Positions 24,003 to 35,300 of a stretch of 64,000 nt of DNA are shown here, in pieces. Each line of letters opens with the position of its first letter. The stretch's first letter is position 1. The stretch comes from Siphonodentalium dalli (lineage: Eukaryota > Mollusca > Scaphopoda > Gadilida > Siphonodentaliidae): NCBI GenBank assembly GCA_032622095.1, contig CP136062.1, positions 135,384,960-135,448,959 of the forward strand, read 5' to 3'. A program made the position numbers and the translations under genes. The notes under the pieces are model-generated. The model saw nothing but the letters and a program-made list of their open reading frames with translations. It was not told the DNA's origin and did not search any database.

Positions 24003-25030
24003 AGGGGTACTGTTCACAAAGATAGGCGATTTTTTTATTTACTCCCATTGAAATAACTTTCAAGTTAGATTGTGTTCGTGTTATATGAGTTTCGTATAAA
24101 CCTAATTTAGCGAAGAAAATATTGATCTTGGAAACAAAAATATTACGATTTCAAACTACGCGCCATGTTTTTGACCTTCACCGGAGAAGACGCAGGTCGC
24201 AGGAAGAACCGGAAGTTCATTGCTCACAGCTTCGATTGATGCATTCAATCTCTTCCATCGAACCAGGGGCGCCGGAAGAGGGGGCAGAGGGGGCAGCTGA
24301 CCCCCCCCCTGCCCTTGACCAAGGGGTGCGAGCGGGGGGAGGACTTGCCCTTTTTCTGGAGACAGAAAATGCTTTTTGTGTGTTTAATCTCGTGTTTTTA
24401 TAGCAAAATATGACTTTTTTGGTCCAAATACCACCAATTTCACAAGGAATATAAATTTTTTGTCAATTTTATCACCAAACGGCGATAAAAACCGACAAAT
24501 ATCATTAAAATAGGGATTTTTGCCACAATGAATTTATGGTTATTTTCCCGAGTTTGCGGAGAAAATGCCCTTTTTTGCGGAAAAGTGCCCTTTTTGTAGG
24601 CTCTCCCCCCTGCCCTTGGATGCTTCCGGCGCCCCCTGCATCGAACAATCTCACTCCCTATAAAATACTTGACGCTTTATGACTCTTGTTTCTTTCTCCT
24701 TTTTTTCTGAATCGGTTATAACGGGCCTTCTTTTGCAGGTAACATGTTTTGTTTGCAACTCAATAATGTTCGCGAACGGCCGTCGATAAAAGACACGCAA
24801 CATATGCGATTTCAAGAACGGTAACTCGTAATGGCATAATTCTCCATTTTATGACTCCAGCCATAAATGAATTTATATTAAATAATTCAATTTACTTTTA
24901 CGATAGCCTGTTAACCGTAACGTTTTCAGTAGACATCGTCGACTCAAATTAGTTATTTTATAATATAATATTCATATTAGATCGCTATATTGTCACCGGG
25001 AATTTATTGAAATTGGGGTACAGTACCCCT
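24003..25030. mobile_element. TTAA-flanked MITE, interrupted (1028 bp)
   Basis: It begins AGGGGTACTGTTCAC after TTAA (23999-24002) and ends GTACAGTACCCCT before TTAA (25031-25034), giving an imperfect inverted repeat. An internal ACTCCAGCCATAAAT is shared with the smaller element at 60941-61243, which has almost the same ends. It carries no transposase. A hAT-type MITE (24264-24638) is nested in it; without that insertion and one copy of its duplication the element would be about 645 bp. Confidence 0.7.
24264..24638. mobile_element. hAT-type MITE nested in another MITE
   Basis: Ends are CAGGGGCGCCGGAAG (start) and CTTCCGGCGCCCCCTG (end), and the element is flanked by a perfect 8-bp direct repeat, CATCGAAC, at 24256-24263 and 24639-24646. 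An 8-bp duplication with a CAGGG-type terminus is diagnostic of hAT elements. C-rich tracts and CCCTT motifs fill the inside. The 93-codon frame crossing it is not a gene. Confidence 0.9.
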
Positions 25031-25034
25031 TTAA

Positions 25035-26219
25035 ACTCCTTGATAGTATATCTAGACTGGGCATATTACATCTGACCATTGGAAATATTATATTCGGCTC
25101 CACTCGTGAGACTGAGCAAATAAATTACAAATTATTCATTGCTACTCAAAAGTATATTATAGAAACACACAGATTTAATGATTAATAATATATCAAACAG
25201 AGCGAATAATAATACATAAATTTGGAAAAGAAATATCACATCATCGATCGACGGTTCACATCTCACACCCTCATCCATTTTGACGCAAGCAATACACATA
25301 TCCTTTGACATCTTAATGTATATCCCCAATTTATCTTCATTTACAAATCATACCAGTGTTCTTTGTATACCTTTATATAGTATACTAGCAGGGTTACCCG
25401 GCGTTGCACATATTTAAGTGATGTGAAACGCTCTGCATGCTGTGGATATTTGGTGGGAATAGAGAATACTCTTGCTCAAAGTGCTACACGTATTATCATA
25501 AATTGTATTTTCAAATAACATCACAAAACATGATTCTTATACATGGAATATAAGTATAGTGGATCACCTTGTTGATTGTCATTTTGTTTATCTCGATTAA
25601 TCCGTTCCACCCATATATTATTTATTTACAACTGCGAATACGTCAGACGTTATGATGTGCAACATGAACATCATAAACACATTAGTTCGCAAAAATAAAA
25701 GACGACTATTGGGTTTTACATCTATATCTATCAATGTATCAATCAATCTTGTGGGTTTGACTAATATTTTGAGGACACCTGGCTATCTCCATGAAGATAC
25801 AGATGTTTTAAAGAAATGTGCAGGTGCTCTTCTGTTCATGGCGCTATATATTGGCGAAATATTCTCAGTTTAAAAGAAACGTTGATATGCATGTATAACA
25901 GCTACACGTGCCCGACACAGAGCAAGAGTTTGAGTGGTTTATTGCAAATTTTGTGTTGAATTTATATTGAATGGAACAGACTCAATTGTGCTATATATAC
26001 TTGATCCATTCTAATATGCAATCCTCTGACGGTTCGAGGTCTATCAATTTGCAAAAATATGTGTATCTCTTAAATAAAATGATAAATATACGTTTAATAT
26101 TTTTTTTATATGTATCTGTTTTGTTAGCTCGTATCATTTGAGAAGAACATGTATGAATTTGATGGTAATTGGCACTAAAGATATTTTTCTCAGTTTTTGG
26201 TGATCATCCCATCCCTATT
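25035..26219. other. intergenic DNA with a possible Helitron end
   Basis: At 25384 the sequence ACTAGCAGGGTTACCCGG looks like the reverse complement of a Helitron 3' terminus (CTAGT preceded by a short GGGTAACCC hairpin), suggesting a minus-strand Helitron fragment ending there. No 5' end was found. The remainder has no recognised gene. Confidence 0.35.
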
Positions 26220-27560
26220 TGAGACTGAAGCGGCGCCACTTTTGTCATCATTAAACCGCACGCTTAGACTCATTATGGAAATATAGCTATATATAATTGG
26301 TGAAAAATGGCGAGTATACAATTTCGTATCAAATTTACATCTAGGGCCCCCATATCTCACACAAACCGCACCAATTTGGCGTATCTAAACCACACGATTA
26401 GATTCGTCGTATCACGGAGAATAATATGTATCAATCTGGTGGAAATCGGCGCTAAATATATTGTTTATCTCTTTTGTGTCCCTCTCACCCTCTATGCATC
26501 CCTGACTCGAATGGCCGCACGTTTGATGCTAATTGGCGACTAAACAAATTTTGATCAAATTTAGTGCCCACCCCACACCCATCTCTCACCCAAACATCAC
26601 CAATATGGCGTCTTTAAATCACACGATTGGACTCGTATCATGGATAAGAATGTGTATCACTTTTGTGGAAATTGGTGCTAAAAATATTGCGTATCAACTT
26701 TGGTGCCCCTCTGGCTTTCAGTGCACCCCTGGCTCGAATAACGCCACTTTTGACAGATTTAAGCCACACCATTAGACTCCTCATACCATGGGGATGATAT
26801 TGTATAAGTGTGGTGGCAATAGGCGAATAAACCCATTCTTATCATATTTAGTGCCCACCCTCCCCAATCTGTCATCCAAACGACAGCAATTGTCGTCTTT
26901 AAATCACACAATTATATTCAGTGTACCATGGAGGAAAATATATATCAATTTGGTGGAAATCGGCGCTAAAATTAGATTTGTCAATTTTGGTGCCCCTTTC
27001 CCCTACCGTGCACCCTTGATGCGAACGGCGCCATTTTTGACATATTTAAACCACACCATTATATTCCTCCTATCATGGGAATGATTATATATAAGTTTCG
27101 TGGCAATCGGCGACAAACATTTTTTCTGCCCCTGCCCTTTTCCGCCCCTGACAACAACGGCGTCACTTTAGAAAATTCTAACCCGCACCATTATCTTTCC
27201 CGTATAAAGTTATCCCTAGTAGACCCCTTTGGTGCTATTTAGATAGGCCTCTGCGCTAAAATTAGTTTGATAAATTTTGGTGCCCCTCTCCCCTTCCGTG
27301 CATCCCTGACTCGAACGGCGCAACTTTTGGCATATTTAAACCACGCCATTAGATTCCTTATATCATGGGGATGATTGTATATAAGTTTCGTGGCAATCGG
27401 TGACAAAAATATTTTCTGCCCCTCCCCTTTTCTGCCCCTGACAACACACGGCGTCACTTTAGAAAATTCTAACCCGCACCATTATCTTTCTCATAAAAAG
27501 TTACCCCTAGTAGACGCCTTTGTTGCCATCTAGATGGCCCAAGTGACCCCGAAAAGGTGG
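26220..27560. repeat. divergent ~230-290-bp tandem array
   Basis: At least five degenerate copies carry the same ordered landmarks: a CGGCGCCACTTTTGAC-like block (near 26231, 26511, 26741, 27025, 27314), AAACCACACCATTAGA, TCATGGGGATGAT, a GGTGGAAATCGGCG or GTGGCAATCGGCG block and a C-rich GTGCCCCTCTCCCC tract. Two late copies (27155-27245, 27445-27535) share ACCCGCACCATTATCTTT and CTAGTAGAC. A stray relative lies at about 61935-62150. Confidence 0.75.
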
Positions 27561-27990
27561 CTTCATTTGGGGCATCAGCTTTTCTGAAAAAAAATAACAA
27601 GGACCCTAAGTCCGAAGCAACCAGACAAAAATGGGTGGATCGTACCCATATTCGAACTTGATCTGTATTTCAAGCTGATAAACGCACATTTCAAATTTGG
27701 TTCAGATATGACCACACAAACTGAAGTTATCATCCGGAAACCAGAAATTGACAGGATTCAAAGTCGAAAAAGGGCCACAACTCTCGCAAAAATGGGCGGA
27801 GCAAACCAATATTCGAACGTGACCTGTATATTGGGCTGATAAACTCACCTATGAAATTTTCTTTTGATCTAATAACCGAAACTAAAGTTATCATCCGGAA
27901 ACCATTTCCGGACGCACGGACGCACGCACGGACGGACGGACACCGGCTATTTTAATATTCCCCCGATTTTTTTTTTTCGGGGGACAACTA
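27561..27990 (+). repeat. dimeric interspersed repeat with ACGG tract and hairpin end
   Basis: Two ~170-bp direct copies (about 27600-27740 and 27765-27900) share AAAATGGGYGGA, ATATTCGAACNTGA, GCTGATAAACKCAC and TTATCATCCGGAAACC. They are followed by a run of ACGGACGGACGCACG-type repeats and a strong terminal hairpin, CCCCCGA-T-tract-TCGGGGG, near 27960-27983. The defined right end suggests a mobile element. The class is unknown to me. Confidence 0.65.
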
Positions 27991-28609
27991 ACACAAAGAC
28001 AGCCTTTCATGGTCGCTCGCTTGTCTGTTTTTTTTTTCATGACGTCATTTACGTTGAACAACGCTATGGGGAGCAATAGGAGATTTTAATATTTTCGGCT
28101 GATCATTCTTCGGAATAAATGTCAAATTTCTATGAATAACCAGGACAGTGGGCAGAACATATTTGGTTTCCCTTATGTATAGTTTTTCCGATGTTTTCCA
28201 TGTGTTGTTTGTTTATTCCTATATAAGCTGTTTCTTTTAATCTTGTCTCGATTATTTTGAATTGTTCGTCAGGCAGTCCATTTTATTTTTGATTCACTCA
28301 GCAATGAACATGTTATGTTATGATACTAATCTCACTTTCTGTTGGGTAACCATGATAACATCTAAAACGGCAACCAAAACCAAGTCTAGTTTGGTTTGTT
28401 GGATGTGGGGTTTATAAACCCCGAGTCTGGTCAGTTGCTCAGCCATATGGTGAAGACATTTTATTGATGGGTGAACAACCCACGGATATAGTTAGTTTCA
28501 CTGAGAAATGTCTCCACGATACATAGACACCATCAATATCCACGAGGAACTAACAGGCCTAGTGAAGTGCATGTATATTTGCCAGCCGGCTAGCAAATAA
28601 CAATTTTTG
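27991..28609. other. intergenic DNA, nothing recognised
   Basis: No recognisable gene or repeat was seen. Confidence 0.45.
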
Positions 28610-28890
28610 TGATATTTTTGGACCCTATTTGAAATTTTGAACAAACCACGAACTAAACTGAGAAGGGACGTGCTTTATTATTAACCAAGGTATATGTATA
28701 CAAATGGTAGTTATATCAGGAAATACACAATGTATATGGATGGATTGGTTCCCGAAAGCACACTCAGAAAAATCAGAGGGCGTATAGGTATTCTGGAGTG
28801 CCTACGGCAGGCTTTGGTAGTCCAGAGCACCAAACTGACGCTGCGCTGGTATCCCAGGATCCCACAGAGGTATGTAATACCAACAGAGCT
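28610..28890. repeat. composite repeat, copy 1
   Basis: 28610-28770 (GGACCCTATTTGAA, GAAATACACAATGTATATGG, TTGGTTCCCGAAAGC) matches units of the 31.7-32.3 kb array. 28780-28880 (TATTCTGGAGTGCC, CTTTGGTAGTCCAGAGCACC) is a degenerate form of the GGTACTC palindromic repeat at 31.4-31.7 kb. Both parts of the later locus therefore occur here in small form. Confidence 0.6.
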
Positions 28891-29042
28891 GTGCAGTTAG
28901 CATAATACGACTCGCAATCGTATCGATTACAGGTTGGAAGTTTCAAAGCGCTGTTATCTAGAGTTACGGTTCCTGCGATCGCAGCGCCATTCGCACTTCT
29001 TTCTTTGTTTTCAAATCATCCGGACGAAAAATAATACCACCA

Positions 29043-29133
29043 ATGGCGGTCCTTGTGGACAAATGGACTTTGGAGGATGTGTGTAATTGGCTCACTGACT
29101 GCGGTTTGGAGGAATTAGTTGATTCATTTAAAG
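29043..29133 (+). CDS. SAMD3-like: SAMD3-like gene, SAM-domain first exon
   Basis: An ATG at 29043 opens 30 codons plus one base ending at a donor AAAG|GTTTGTC. The peptide has WTLEDVCNWLTDCGLEEL at residues 8-25, the first helices of a SAM domain (a protein-protein interaction fold), and sits at the extreme N-terminus as in SAMD3-type proteins. The rest of the SAM domain is not found downstream. A short intron (29134-29208) followed by a 68-bp stretch (29209-29276) keeps the frame open to a stop, but that peptide does not look like the end of a SAM domain. The matching last exon at 30357 supports family membership. The locus could be a decayed or internally deleted copy. Confidence 0.65.
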
Positions 29134-29208
29134 GTTTGTCTTATATCATTATTTCTTTTCGCCAATTTCGGGCAGTTTTTAATTTTACTATGATTTCACT
29201 GTTTTCAG

Positions 29209-29276
29209 ACTCGGCGACCAGAGGAGTGTGTTCGACACTCAGACAATATGTCTTGGAGATCCACAAACCGATGTAA
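29209..29276 (+). CDS. doubtful alternative second exon
   Basis: After an acceptor-like GTTTTCAG, 22 codons continue in phase with the SAM exon and end at TAA (29274-29276). If used, it would give a ~52-residue product with an incomplete SAM domain. Such a 75-bp intron is short but possible. I think it is more likely accidental. Confidence 0.2.
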
Positions 29277-30356
29277 ATTAGATCGTTCAAGTTAAAATAG
29301 ATAAATCGGTCTATTTCCTAGTCTGGGCAAGTTTATAGAAGGACTATTTTACAAGTACGGTATCAAGCAATAAAAGAGTGAGATTATCAAAAAAGATCAC
29401 TAATATGATTCGTACAAAATAATTCGGTTTCAAAATATATACATGTAATTATTCTATTGATAAATTAAGTTCAATCTTTTATTAACCCTTATCAGTAGAG
29501 TGATTTTTGGTATTTTGATATTTTCCTAAAAATACACCCGATAGTGAGGGTAGGTTACGAGTATGAGTACGTCCGACACCGATCATTGAAGGCACCCACA
29601 AACATTATAGAAATACAATATTATACACAAAAACTGAATATTATTATTTCTAAAAGATTGAGCATAATTCAACATTTTAGAATAAAATACTAGTAGGTAC
29701 AGATATTCGCCCCAGCGTAAAAGATTCAGCCAAATATGTTGTCCGAAGAGTACATCCGAAACCGTGGAATTGCCCACCTGTGGTCAGGTCACTACTCCCA
29801 ATACGGTCTCAGTTAATGAGCAATTCGCACATGCGCGGCATGGTGTCGTCTGAAGCTTTGATTTTGCGAGATTTGATACCCCTGCTTCTGTCCGAGCCGA
29901 TAATTAATCATGTATTCGCTATTTGCTTCAATGGTGCGATCTCATTATGATATAACTGTTGTGTCAGTATAAATCGGCGCGTTTGTTTTAATTCAGCGCT
30001 CATCAATGTTACGATTCTGGAATTTCAAATTCCTGCACCAGTAAAAGGGAATCTTTTTCCTTCGGGTACCACTCAGTTACATAACGTAATCTGTTTATGG
30101 CTCCTCTCCTTTGTGAGGGACGTGTGGCATTTATATGGCTGAATATAATTAACCATATGGTTCCGAACCGGATACTGGCTTATTGCTAGTGTCCGAGTTC
30201 AAACAATTATTTTGTTTGTATGTCAAGCGTTTTTTGACAAAATTTCACCCAATTGCATTCTTAGTCAATAGTCAGACAGTGCTTCTTTACCAGATATTGT
30301 CAGAACAGAGGTAATTTAAACAAATTTTATTAACTCATATTCAATCTCATTCACAG
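29277..30356 (+). other. presumed intron/deleted middle of the SAMD3-like locus
   Basis: A complete SAMD3-type gene needs the rest of the SAM domain and several hundred residues here. No frame on the plus strand exceeds about 60 codons with family character. The DNA looks like ordinary non-coding sequence. Confidence 0.45.
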
Positions 30357-30635
30357 GTTCCACTTGGACCAACACCGGCACTGGTGCTAAAATGGTGTGT
30401 TTGTGGGCACCTCTTCTCATGTGACAAGATAGCCATTGTGATGGAAGAAATGGAGATTTGTGACATGACGCTGGCAATATCTCTACTGATGTCGACCTAC
30501 TTCGTGTTTGGGATACAATATGAACGGAAGGTCAAGAATACAATGATATTTCTGGAAAAGCATGTCATGAAACTAGATGGCGTTAGTGCACTAACCAACG
30601 GAGTCATTAGATTTCACAACATGATAATGAAATAG
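30357..30635 (+). CDS. SAMD3-like: SAMD3-like gene, last exon
   Basis: An acceptor (TCATTCACAG|GTTCC) opens a phase-0 frame of 92 codons ending in TAG. It contains TPALVL at its start, then a block IAIVMEEMEICDMTLAISLL, STYFVFGIQYERKVKNTMIF and LEKHVMKL. That order (short hydrophobic strand, Val/Met-rich strand, AxxLLxxxYxVFxIxY, then a TxxFLE helix) is what I recall for the C-terminal end of SAMD3-like proteins, which are widespread and duplicated in fish and marine invertebrates. Its molecular function is unknown. The start phase (0) does not fit the end phase of the SAM exon (1), so the two cannot be joined directly in frame. At least one middle exon is missing or lost. Confidence 0.65.
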   Translation, partial: VPLGPTPALVLKWCVCGHLFSCDKIAIVMEEMEICDMTLAISLLMSTYFVFGIQYERKVKNTMIFLEKHVMKLDGVSALTNGVIRFHNMIMK

Positions 30636-31396
30636 GGTTATCATTTAAAAGGATATACTGTTGATACATGGATTCGTAAAGACAGAATCGACCATTTTAA
30701 GGTAAAAGGTGCCGTTAATTTCGAGGGCTGTAGTGGAAATCTTATGGATAGATAGATATATATTAGTTTGCAGAAAAAAATTCTTATTTCATTCCATAAT
30801 AACGATTTAAATTTTGTTTACAAAATTACATTTGACCTTAAAATTGACGATTCTGACTTTACGAATCCGTGTAATGGTTTACATGTGTAAATCCATGTAG
30901 TGACTCCGTTGGTACATGTAAATTTCTTTGATCAGTGTGTATATATATACATTCCATGTTATCACATTAACTGTTGAATTTAATAAATGATTTAACTAGT
31001 TTCTTCTTTTTCTCATATGATAGCAACATGGGTATGAATTGTCCAGATCTAAAAACATGTATAATGCAGAGCTGATAGTTATCTGCCTTGAGTGGAATGT
31101 TGTACATGAATAAAAATGCTGTATCAGTTGGATGCTAATAGTATTTTGAGTGCATGGCTCTATTAGATCACCTCCTGTGTGGTACACTTCTGTTTTCCTA
31201 GCCACTATCCGAGGAAATAGCCCAGGGATGATTTGGCACCAGCCCTTCTAATAACTCTCTATATCTACTCTCTAGTCACGTTACGTATTCATGTTCGTGA
31301 TCCCACCGATGACAACAGTCACACTCTGGTGAATCTTGTCGTCAGTAGAATATCAGGCTGGATTATTGGATGCGACTCGTGTAGTACCAACATTAG
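30636..31396. other. 3' flank of SAMD3-like locus
   Basis: AT-rich. It holds a diverged inverted pair (GATTCGTAAAGACAGAATCG near 30670 against CGATTCTGACTTTACGAATCC near 30848), possibly a small foldback element. No gene was recognised. Confidence 0.4.
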
Positions 31397-31712
31397 GTTG
31401 GTAGTCTGGAGTACCAAATATATTTTGGTATTCTGGAGTGCCAAAAACAGGTTGGCAGTCTGGAGTACCAAATATATTTTGGTACTCTGAAGTACCAAAA
31501 TTTGGGTACTCCATGAGGGTCTATGGAGTACCTAATTTGGCACTCCAGAGTACCAAATACGAAGTACCAAAAGTGCTGTGGTACTCCGGAGTACCATTCA
31601 GGTTTGGTACTCTGGAGTACCAAAACCTCATTTGGTACTCTGGAGTACCACAATTTTGGTACTCCGTGTGGGACAGCCGGAGTACCAAATTTGGTACTCC
31701 AGAGTACCTGGA
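31397..31712. repeat. GGTACTC palindromic minisatellite
   Basis: About 300 bp made largely of repeated TTTGGTACTC and its complement GAGTACCAAA, giving many short palindromes such as GGTACTCCGGAGTACC and GGTACTCTGGAGTACC separated by 10-25 bp. Because the unit is self-complementary, several overlapping frames are open on both strands. None is a gene. Confidence 0.9.
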
Positions 31713-31721
31713 GTTTTTAGA

Positions 31722-32345
31722 GTGCATGGGGCAATTTACAAAAAAAATGCCTGGCAAAAAAAGGCGAATTTTCACTGTTTTTGGATCCCCATACCATATT
31801 TGAGTCTTGAATATACCACGAATATACTCTAAATATTAACTGAATTGAGGGAATAGGTTCGTGCCGAAAGCATGGGACACTTTACAAAAAGCGGATTTAT
31901 TTTCACTATATATAGCATCGGGACCTCTGTCATATTTGAAGTCTTGAACACAACGAACTAACGGGATATGCTTTAAATTATGACTGAGCTAGGGTGTGGA
32001 CAAACGGTAGTTCTATCACGAAATACACCACTTATATGGGTGTGTTAGTTCCCGACAGCCTAGGCACTTTACAGAAAGTGGATAGGCAACTAAAGGCGAA
32101 TTCCGCTGTTTTGGAGACCCCCGATCCTATTATAATTTTTTAACACACCTCAACTGAAGGGATATGCTCTCAATTTCAATATTAACTGACGATTTTGGGT
32201 AGAAGGTACAGTGTAGTTGTATGAAGAGATACACAATGTATATGGATATGTTGGTTCCTAAAAGCCTGGAGCACTTTACAAAAAGCGCCCAGCAAGTATA
32301 AGAAAGGCGAATTTTCACTGTTACCCCTACCCTATATATGAGAAT
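31722..32345. repeat. divergent ~200-bp tandem array
   Basis: About three units share, in order, CACTTTACAAAAAGC, AAAGGCGAATTTTCACTGTT, CCTATTTGAGT, a GGGATATGCT block, a GGTAGTTCTATCACGAAATACAC block and TTGGTTCCCGAAAGC. The same unit occurs singly at 28610-28770. Confidence 0.65.
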
Positions 32346-35300
32346 GGAGTGAGATGTTCCCCAGGCCCATATTAACAGGGGTGTGGATAAAAAGGCAATT
32401 CGTCGCATCAGAACTAAACTGTTCTATCTCCATTTTGTCGGGAAAATGAGATATTGGTATCGTTCGATTCAGTGTGGGTTTTCCTGTCCGAAAATCACCA
32501 GATATCGTGTTTAACGTATACCAAATTTGAATGAGAGGCTGTGTAAATCTGTTCCATCTCAAAAACCCACTTTTTTGACAGTGTTATATTGTTCTATCTC
32601 CACTGTGGACCAATGAATCTATTTATTTTGTACCACATGATTAAATCAATTCCAGTGCTAAAATGTTGTATCTCTGACCTTCAACAGAAAGCAATGGAAC
32701 CCGAAATTGGCAGAGTGCCAGCGAAGTGACTAGTTGGAAATAATGCTTTCTCACTCCCAGGTATGGACATTTTATCTGTAGGATAATTATTTGGTTAAAT
32801 ATCGCAGAAAATGGCGTGATGTGGGATTTTTGCACGTTTATATGATTAAAAAACACGAAAACCACTATAGCACGGAAAAAACGGAAGACTTTACGCAAAT
32901 TGTTCTATCTCCAAAGTGTTTTTTCGTATTACACCCAAGATATCATATGTTTTGTCTCGAAACTCGTCATATAATAGTATTTTTACACCAGCTATCATAC
33001 CCGCTGTGTACTATCTTCCAAAAATAGAATGAGAACATGTGAACCGGGGGGTCAAAACTTTAATGTATATTTACCACAAAAATGAAAAAATGGAGACAGA
33101 ACACTTTAGTTCTGACGTGACGAATTGTATCGGGCAATACACCATAAATATGTGAGCGCCGGTTGCACGCTGTGGCAATATCTACCATTTTATTTGGCTG
33201 CCAATTTGGTGGCTGTTTTGAGTCAGAGTAATAAATTTGGTTCCATTCAGCTAAATATTCATAGTTAATCGTATGTTTCCCCACATATCGCACTGTTCTG
33301 TTCATGTCTTGTTGAAATATGACTAGAATCCCAATGACAATTTTTTTTAAACTTTTATGAATGGGATGGAGCCCGAGAAATGGCATATTCATTGCTCCAA
33401 TGAACGTTAACATGAAAAGCTAACATGAAAGCCACAATTCTCCACCAGTTGCAAACAGCAGAAGGTGTTCTAGAAACTATTAGTGAAAAAATACCAAAAT
33501 TTTCCACTTGTGGTTGCCATTATGTCCTGCCCTGTTCTCATTACTGTTTCGATCAAACTGACTTAGTGCCTCGTCTGAAAAAACGGCGGCCATATTTGAC
33601 GCCATCTTGTTTGGTTTCTACGCGATAATTTTGTTCATGATAAGATTACATACAATTTGAGGAACATAATAAGGAAGAAAATGAGTGGGTTGAAGTTAGT
33701 CCTGGTGTTGAAGGGGCACCCTAGGCTATTAACTCCCAGACCAATAACGAATTTCCGCAGTTTTACAGGAGGGATCAAACTGCCCCTTCTTATCTGAAAA
33801 TGCAGACTTCCTCTTATTTCGTAGGGTTTCTGTGTAGTATATATTTAAGATTGACCATACACTAGTATATATCAAGGGCGTACGCGAAAGTTTGAATAGA
33901 AGTGATTGTTTTAGGTTTTGAAGGATTCTGTCAAAAGACCACTTCTAATCTGAAATTGCTGCAAACAATCATTTCTTAAGTTATGTTTTTATGAACAGTG
34001 TAGTATCCATGTGCGATCAGAGAAAAGTTCATGCCCGTACACGAAAGTTCACTTAATAGTGATTTGGGGGGGGGAGTTGGAGAGTGCCTGGCCTCTTTAT
34101 ACTGTAATTGCTGAACTTAAGAATTGGTTTGTTTCGTCAGCCCGGTTGTCCCGACAATTCAGGCACATGAAACCTTTCGTACTCAATACTTCAAATTGAA
34201 CCTTCTGGGCTCCTGTGGTTATGTGCATATTACACGTAGTTCGTCGTTCGTGTTATTGAACACATTCAACAGCCCTCTATAACGAATTGCGTTCAAAATT
34301 GTTGGACAAATTTCCATGTGTGTGAACATACCTGAGCGGTTTGAAATTAAGTGTACGGGGACATAAATTACCCAAGAGGTTCGCAGTGAAACGATTATTA
34401 ATATAAGACAAAACTTCCCGACGGACATTCTTTACAGCTATGTTTCGTTCAGATTTCCACTAGATATATTGATGCAATCTGCCTAATACTCGAATGTGAA
34501 GCGAATATCAACTCCTCATCTGGTCTGATGAACATAATCCTCTTGTTGCATAGTTTATTGCCATCATGAAATATTCTCATCAATTCCCAAGCAAATCCCC
34601 ACCAATCGGTCCCACGTACAAAGATTGAATCTTCATAGCGGAAAATTAATCAAACAAGTCCCATAAAAATGTGTTTAAGTAATTATTTCTGTGATATCTT
34701 CATAATGGCCAAACAAATTATCGAATACCGTGCAGAGTGATTGTTAGGGCCTTAGGGCGGGAGCTGATTTATATAAAACCGAGATTAATTTCTCCGCTTA
34801 ATCCTAAGTACCATTTGTTAGGAAGACGATACAGACCAGAATTAGATCGTCAACAGAGTCGATTAGTATCCTCTGATTGATTATATTTCCGCAGTACATA
34901 GCGGCTTCTATCCGATTTATTCCCTGAACTTGTTTTATTTACCCAGGAATTAATTTTTTTCCATCAACTGGGATTTTTTTAACAGTATGCTGTTCAGCTA
35001 TTTTTTTTATTGAATATATCATTTAATACATTTTAAGTGAAATATAAGTAACATCAATGTGTTTGTTTTGCTTTGTTTTGTTTTGTTCTTTTTTGTTTTT
35101 GTTTTGTTTTTTGCTTTTGGGGTTTAATTTTAATATGCACACAAACCTTCAAATCAAGATTCATAGGTTTTTTGGTTTTTCGGGTGTGTTGGAATTTACA
35201 CCATGAGAAATTCCATCACTATGACATCAGTTTTCATGGAACCATTTATAATAAGCTGAATAAATGTTTACGGTAGAATAAAATATAAATAGAGGGTGCC

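Noticed and set aside
24122-24403. 93-codon frame rich in Arg, Glu, Gly and Pro
   Set aside because: It crosses the hAT MITE boundary; the unusual composition comes from the G-rich terminus.
33060-33413. 117-codon minus-strand frame
   Set aside because: Composition is that of random AT-rich DNA and no motif was recognised.
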